Notes under the pieces: generated by a model
What the model saw: the letters and a program-made list of their open reading frames with translations, nothing else
What the model was told of the DNA's origin: nothing
Database searches by the model: none
Origin: JBMYQA01 sp049600855
GTDB lineage: Bacteria > Bacteroidota > Bacteroidia > Cytophagales > Flammeovirgaceae
Reading direction: 5' to 3'
DNA length: 9,092 nucleotides
NCBI GenBank assembly: GCA_049600855.1
Contig: JBMYQA010000255.1
Coordinates: 1 to 9,092 of the forward strand
Shown: positions 7,594-9,092 of the stretch, piece by piece
Position numbering within the stretch: position 1 is the first letter of the stretch
Layout: each line of letters begins with the position of its first letter
Position numbers and translations under genes: made by a program

Positions 7594-7667
7594 TGTTTCC
7601 TTCGATGTTGAAAGATGGACATTCGCTTTATGTCATTAGTTGTGTTGAAAAATCGAAAAACTAAAAA

Positions 7668-8363
7668 ATGAAAACCAAAAATATCTTCCGATTAATTATG
7701 GGATTGCTTGTCGGAGTTATCCTACAGTCTTGTATTGGTGATGATATTATTCAAGATTTTGTTCCTGAACAAGTTCGCATCATGAGTGCTCCTGATAGTT
7801 TAACGCTAGGACAACCTCACCAGTTTATGGCGAACTTCTTTAATAATGTGGGCATGATGGAATCTGCCACCATTACCTGGGCTAGTAGTGATGAAACGAT
7901 CTTAACCATTGATCAAACAGGATTGGCTAATCCCTTAGCCTTGGGTAGTGTGATTGTGACAGCACGTTACCAAACTGCCACAGAAACCCTCACCGATGAA
8001 ACGGTTATTCAAGTAGCTGAAACTGTAGCGGGCGGGATGCTCAAAGAACGGGCGGTTACCATCGCTACTACCAGTTCTTATGCCTTGCAAGGAACAGGTG
8101 GATTAAAAGAAACAGCCTCAGGCGATTTAGTATTAGAAGTGGATGAGGATTACATCGCAGATACTGCCTTGCCTGGTTTATACGTGTACCTAACGAATAA
8201 TCCGAACACGAGTGCAGGGGCACTGGAAATTGGTAGAGTTACGGTATTCTCAGGCGCTCATTCATATACAATCTCAGGAGTCAATATTGAGGATTACGAA
8301 TATGTATTGTATTACTGTAAGCCATTTAATGTAAAAGTAGGTGATGGTAAATTGGAAGATTAA
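7668..8363 (+). CDS. DM13 domain-containing lipoprotein with Big_2-like domain
   Basis: 231 residues. The start is supported by an N-terminal lipoprotein signal (KTKNIFR, hydrophobic core, lipobox LQSC with Cys22) and an A-rich stretch (actaaaaa) just before the ATG, as usual in Bacteroidota. After Cys22 come I-G-D-D, acidic at +4 and +5, which fits the Bacteroidota lipoprotein export signal and suggests display on the cell surface. Residues about 34-120 resemble a Big_2 immunoglobulin-like domain (ITWASSDETILTID, G.ANPLALGSVIVTA). Residues about 128-229 match DM13: ASGDLVLEV, LPGLYVYLTNN, YTISG, then YVLYYCKPFNVKVG with the family cysteine at 217. DM13 has been proposed to act in redox or electron transfer; this is a prediction for the family. 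It is probably cotranscribed with the barrel-like gene 19 bases downstream. The exact substrate or partner is unknown. Confidence 0.93.
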   Translation: MKTKNIFRLIMGLLVGVILQSCIGDDIIQDFVPEQVRIMSAPDSLTLGQPHQFMANFFNNVGMMESATITWASSDETILTIDQTGLANPLALGSVIVTARYQTATETLTDETVIQVAETVAGGMLKERAVTIATTSSYALQGTGGLKETASGDLVLEVDEDYIADTALPGLYVYLTNNPNTSAGALEIGRVTVFSGAHSYTISGVNIEDYEYVLYYCKPFNVKVGDGKLED

Positions 8364-8382
8364 CCAATCAAAATTTAAAAAT

Positions 8383-9092
8383 ATGAAGTCGATTAAGCAT
8401 ATTCTAGTCGTGTTATTTTGCATTGGTTTGACCTTTCAGGCTGTTGCTGGTGGTGGTTGGACGAAGAAGAAAGGTACAGGCTATTTTAAGTTATCACAAT
8501 GGTGGTTGATTTCCGATCAGCACTTTACCAGTACAGGTGCAATTGACCCCAATCAAACTATGGGTTTATTTAATACCAGTATTTATGCTGAATACGGTTT
8601 AACGGACCGTTTTACGAGTATTGTATATGCGCCATTATTTAGTCGAGCGTTATTCTACAATCAAATTTCAGGGACAACTGGGGAGGTGTTAACATCTGGC
8701 GAAGCCATTAATTCAATTGGTGATACAGACATTACCTTAAAGTACGGACTGATTCAAGATAAGAAAATTGTATTGAGTAGTTCACTGATGTTGGGCTTGC
8801 CTTTAGGAAATAACAGTGGAGGGTCGGCAGGAAACCTACAAACAGGAGATGGAGAGTTTAACCAAATGATTCGCCTTGATGCAAGTACTTCATTGAACAT
8901 TAAGAATCTTCCGACCTTTTATACCATTTATGCAGGCGTAAACAACCGAACAAATGGATTTTCTGATGAGTTTCGCTATGGCATTGAAGCAGGTTTTTTG
9001 GCTTTCGATAGTAAAGTCATTGGCGTAGGTAGACTATATGGTATTCAATCCTTTCAAAATGGTAATACCAATGCAGAAGGGGCGGCAGATAC
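8383..9092 (+). CDS. Putative outer-membrane beta-barrel protein, 3' partial
   Basis: The ATG at 8383 is preceded by an A-rich stretch (aaatttaaaaat), and the frame stays open to the window end (236 codons plus two bases). A Sec signal peptide is clear: MKSIKHI, a hydrophobic core, and A-V-A at 20-22 for cleavage before GGGW. The mature part opens GGGWTKKKGTGYFKLSQWW and then shows alternating strands of outer-membrane type, with YAEYGLTDRF (68-77), IVYAPLF (80-86), GDTDITLKYGL (113-123), GLPLG (138-142) and GDGEFNQ (155-161). This resembles the transporter-like barrel proteins (phenol-degradation MetA-type fold) of Bacteroidota. No substrate can be inferred. Its place right after the DM13 lipoprotein suggests one transcript and perhaps one outer-membrane complex. 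The C-terminal strands are outside the window. Confidence 0.85.
   Translation, partial: MKSIKHILVVLFCIGLTFQAVAGGGWTKKKGTGYFKLSQWWLISDQHFTSTGAIDPNQTMGLFNTSIYAEYGLTDRFTSIVYAPLFSRALFYNQISGTTGEVLTSGEAINSIGDTDITLKYGLIQDKKIVLSSSLMLGLPLGNNSGGSAGNLQTGDGEFNQMIRLDASTSLNIKNLPTFYTIYAGVNNRTNGFSDEFRYGIEAGFLAFDSKVIGVGRLYGIQSFQNGNTNAEGAAD

Noticed and set aside
7618..7634. Inverted repeat gacat / atgtc before the DM13 gene
   Set aside because: The arms are only five bases and do not extend. This is expected by chance in an intergenic stretch of this size.

Overview
The window looks like chromosomal DNA of a member of the Bacteroidota, most likely a marine or gliding-type flavobacterium or saprospirian. The evidence is a giant surface protein ending in a type IX secretion (T9SS) type A sorting domain, a lipoprotein with a Bacteroidota-style surface-export signal, A-rich stretches instead of Shine-Dalgarno sites before the starts, and moderately A+T-rich DNA. 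All three genes are on the + strand. I cannot name the species.

Positions 1-7464 are the 3' part of one enormous gene; the reading frame is already open at base 1, so the N-terminus lies upstream. At least 2487 residues are visible. The protein is built from six modules. Each has a PKD-like beta-sandwich (WGDG motif), an entry segment (EQWG...AF.GC.NL...NATD.PDLS), a run of 25-residue BspA/DUF285 units (W[ND].SNV..M..MF..A.[SA]FNQDIS) and a cap with two cysteines (NYDSTLIGW...YC...R..I...W...GD...C). The modules hold 5, 5, 3, 8, 7 and 7 tryptophan units. After them come a 'WNGSTW' linker, a long NPYPS-type region common in flavobacterial T9SS cargo, and the sorting domain. The probable role is a secreted, cell-surface-attached repeat protein, perhaps an adhesin.

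Positions 7465-7667 are intergenic, with a strong rho-independent terminator (7501-7535) and a possible promoter region carrying a GTGATAC direct repeat at 11-base spacing.

Positions 7668-9092 hold a likely two-gene operon with a 19-base gap. The first gene encodes a lipoprotein with a Big_2-like domain and a C-terminal DM13 domain. The second is cut by the window end and encodes a signal-peptide-bearing protein that looks like an outer-membrane beta-barrel. The pair may form an outer-membrane complex of unknown, possibly redox-related, function.

The most unusual signal is the evolutionary layering inside the giant gene: 25-residue units, modules of about 260-380 residues, hints of a three-module super-repeat (1/4, 2/5, 3/6), and a later homogenisation of the unit arrays of modules 5 and 6 with a sharp boundary inside the module.
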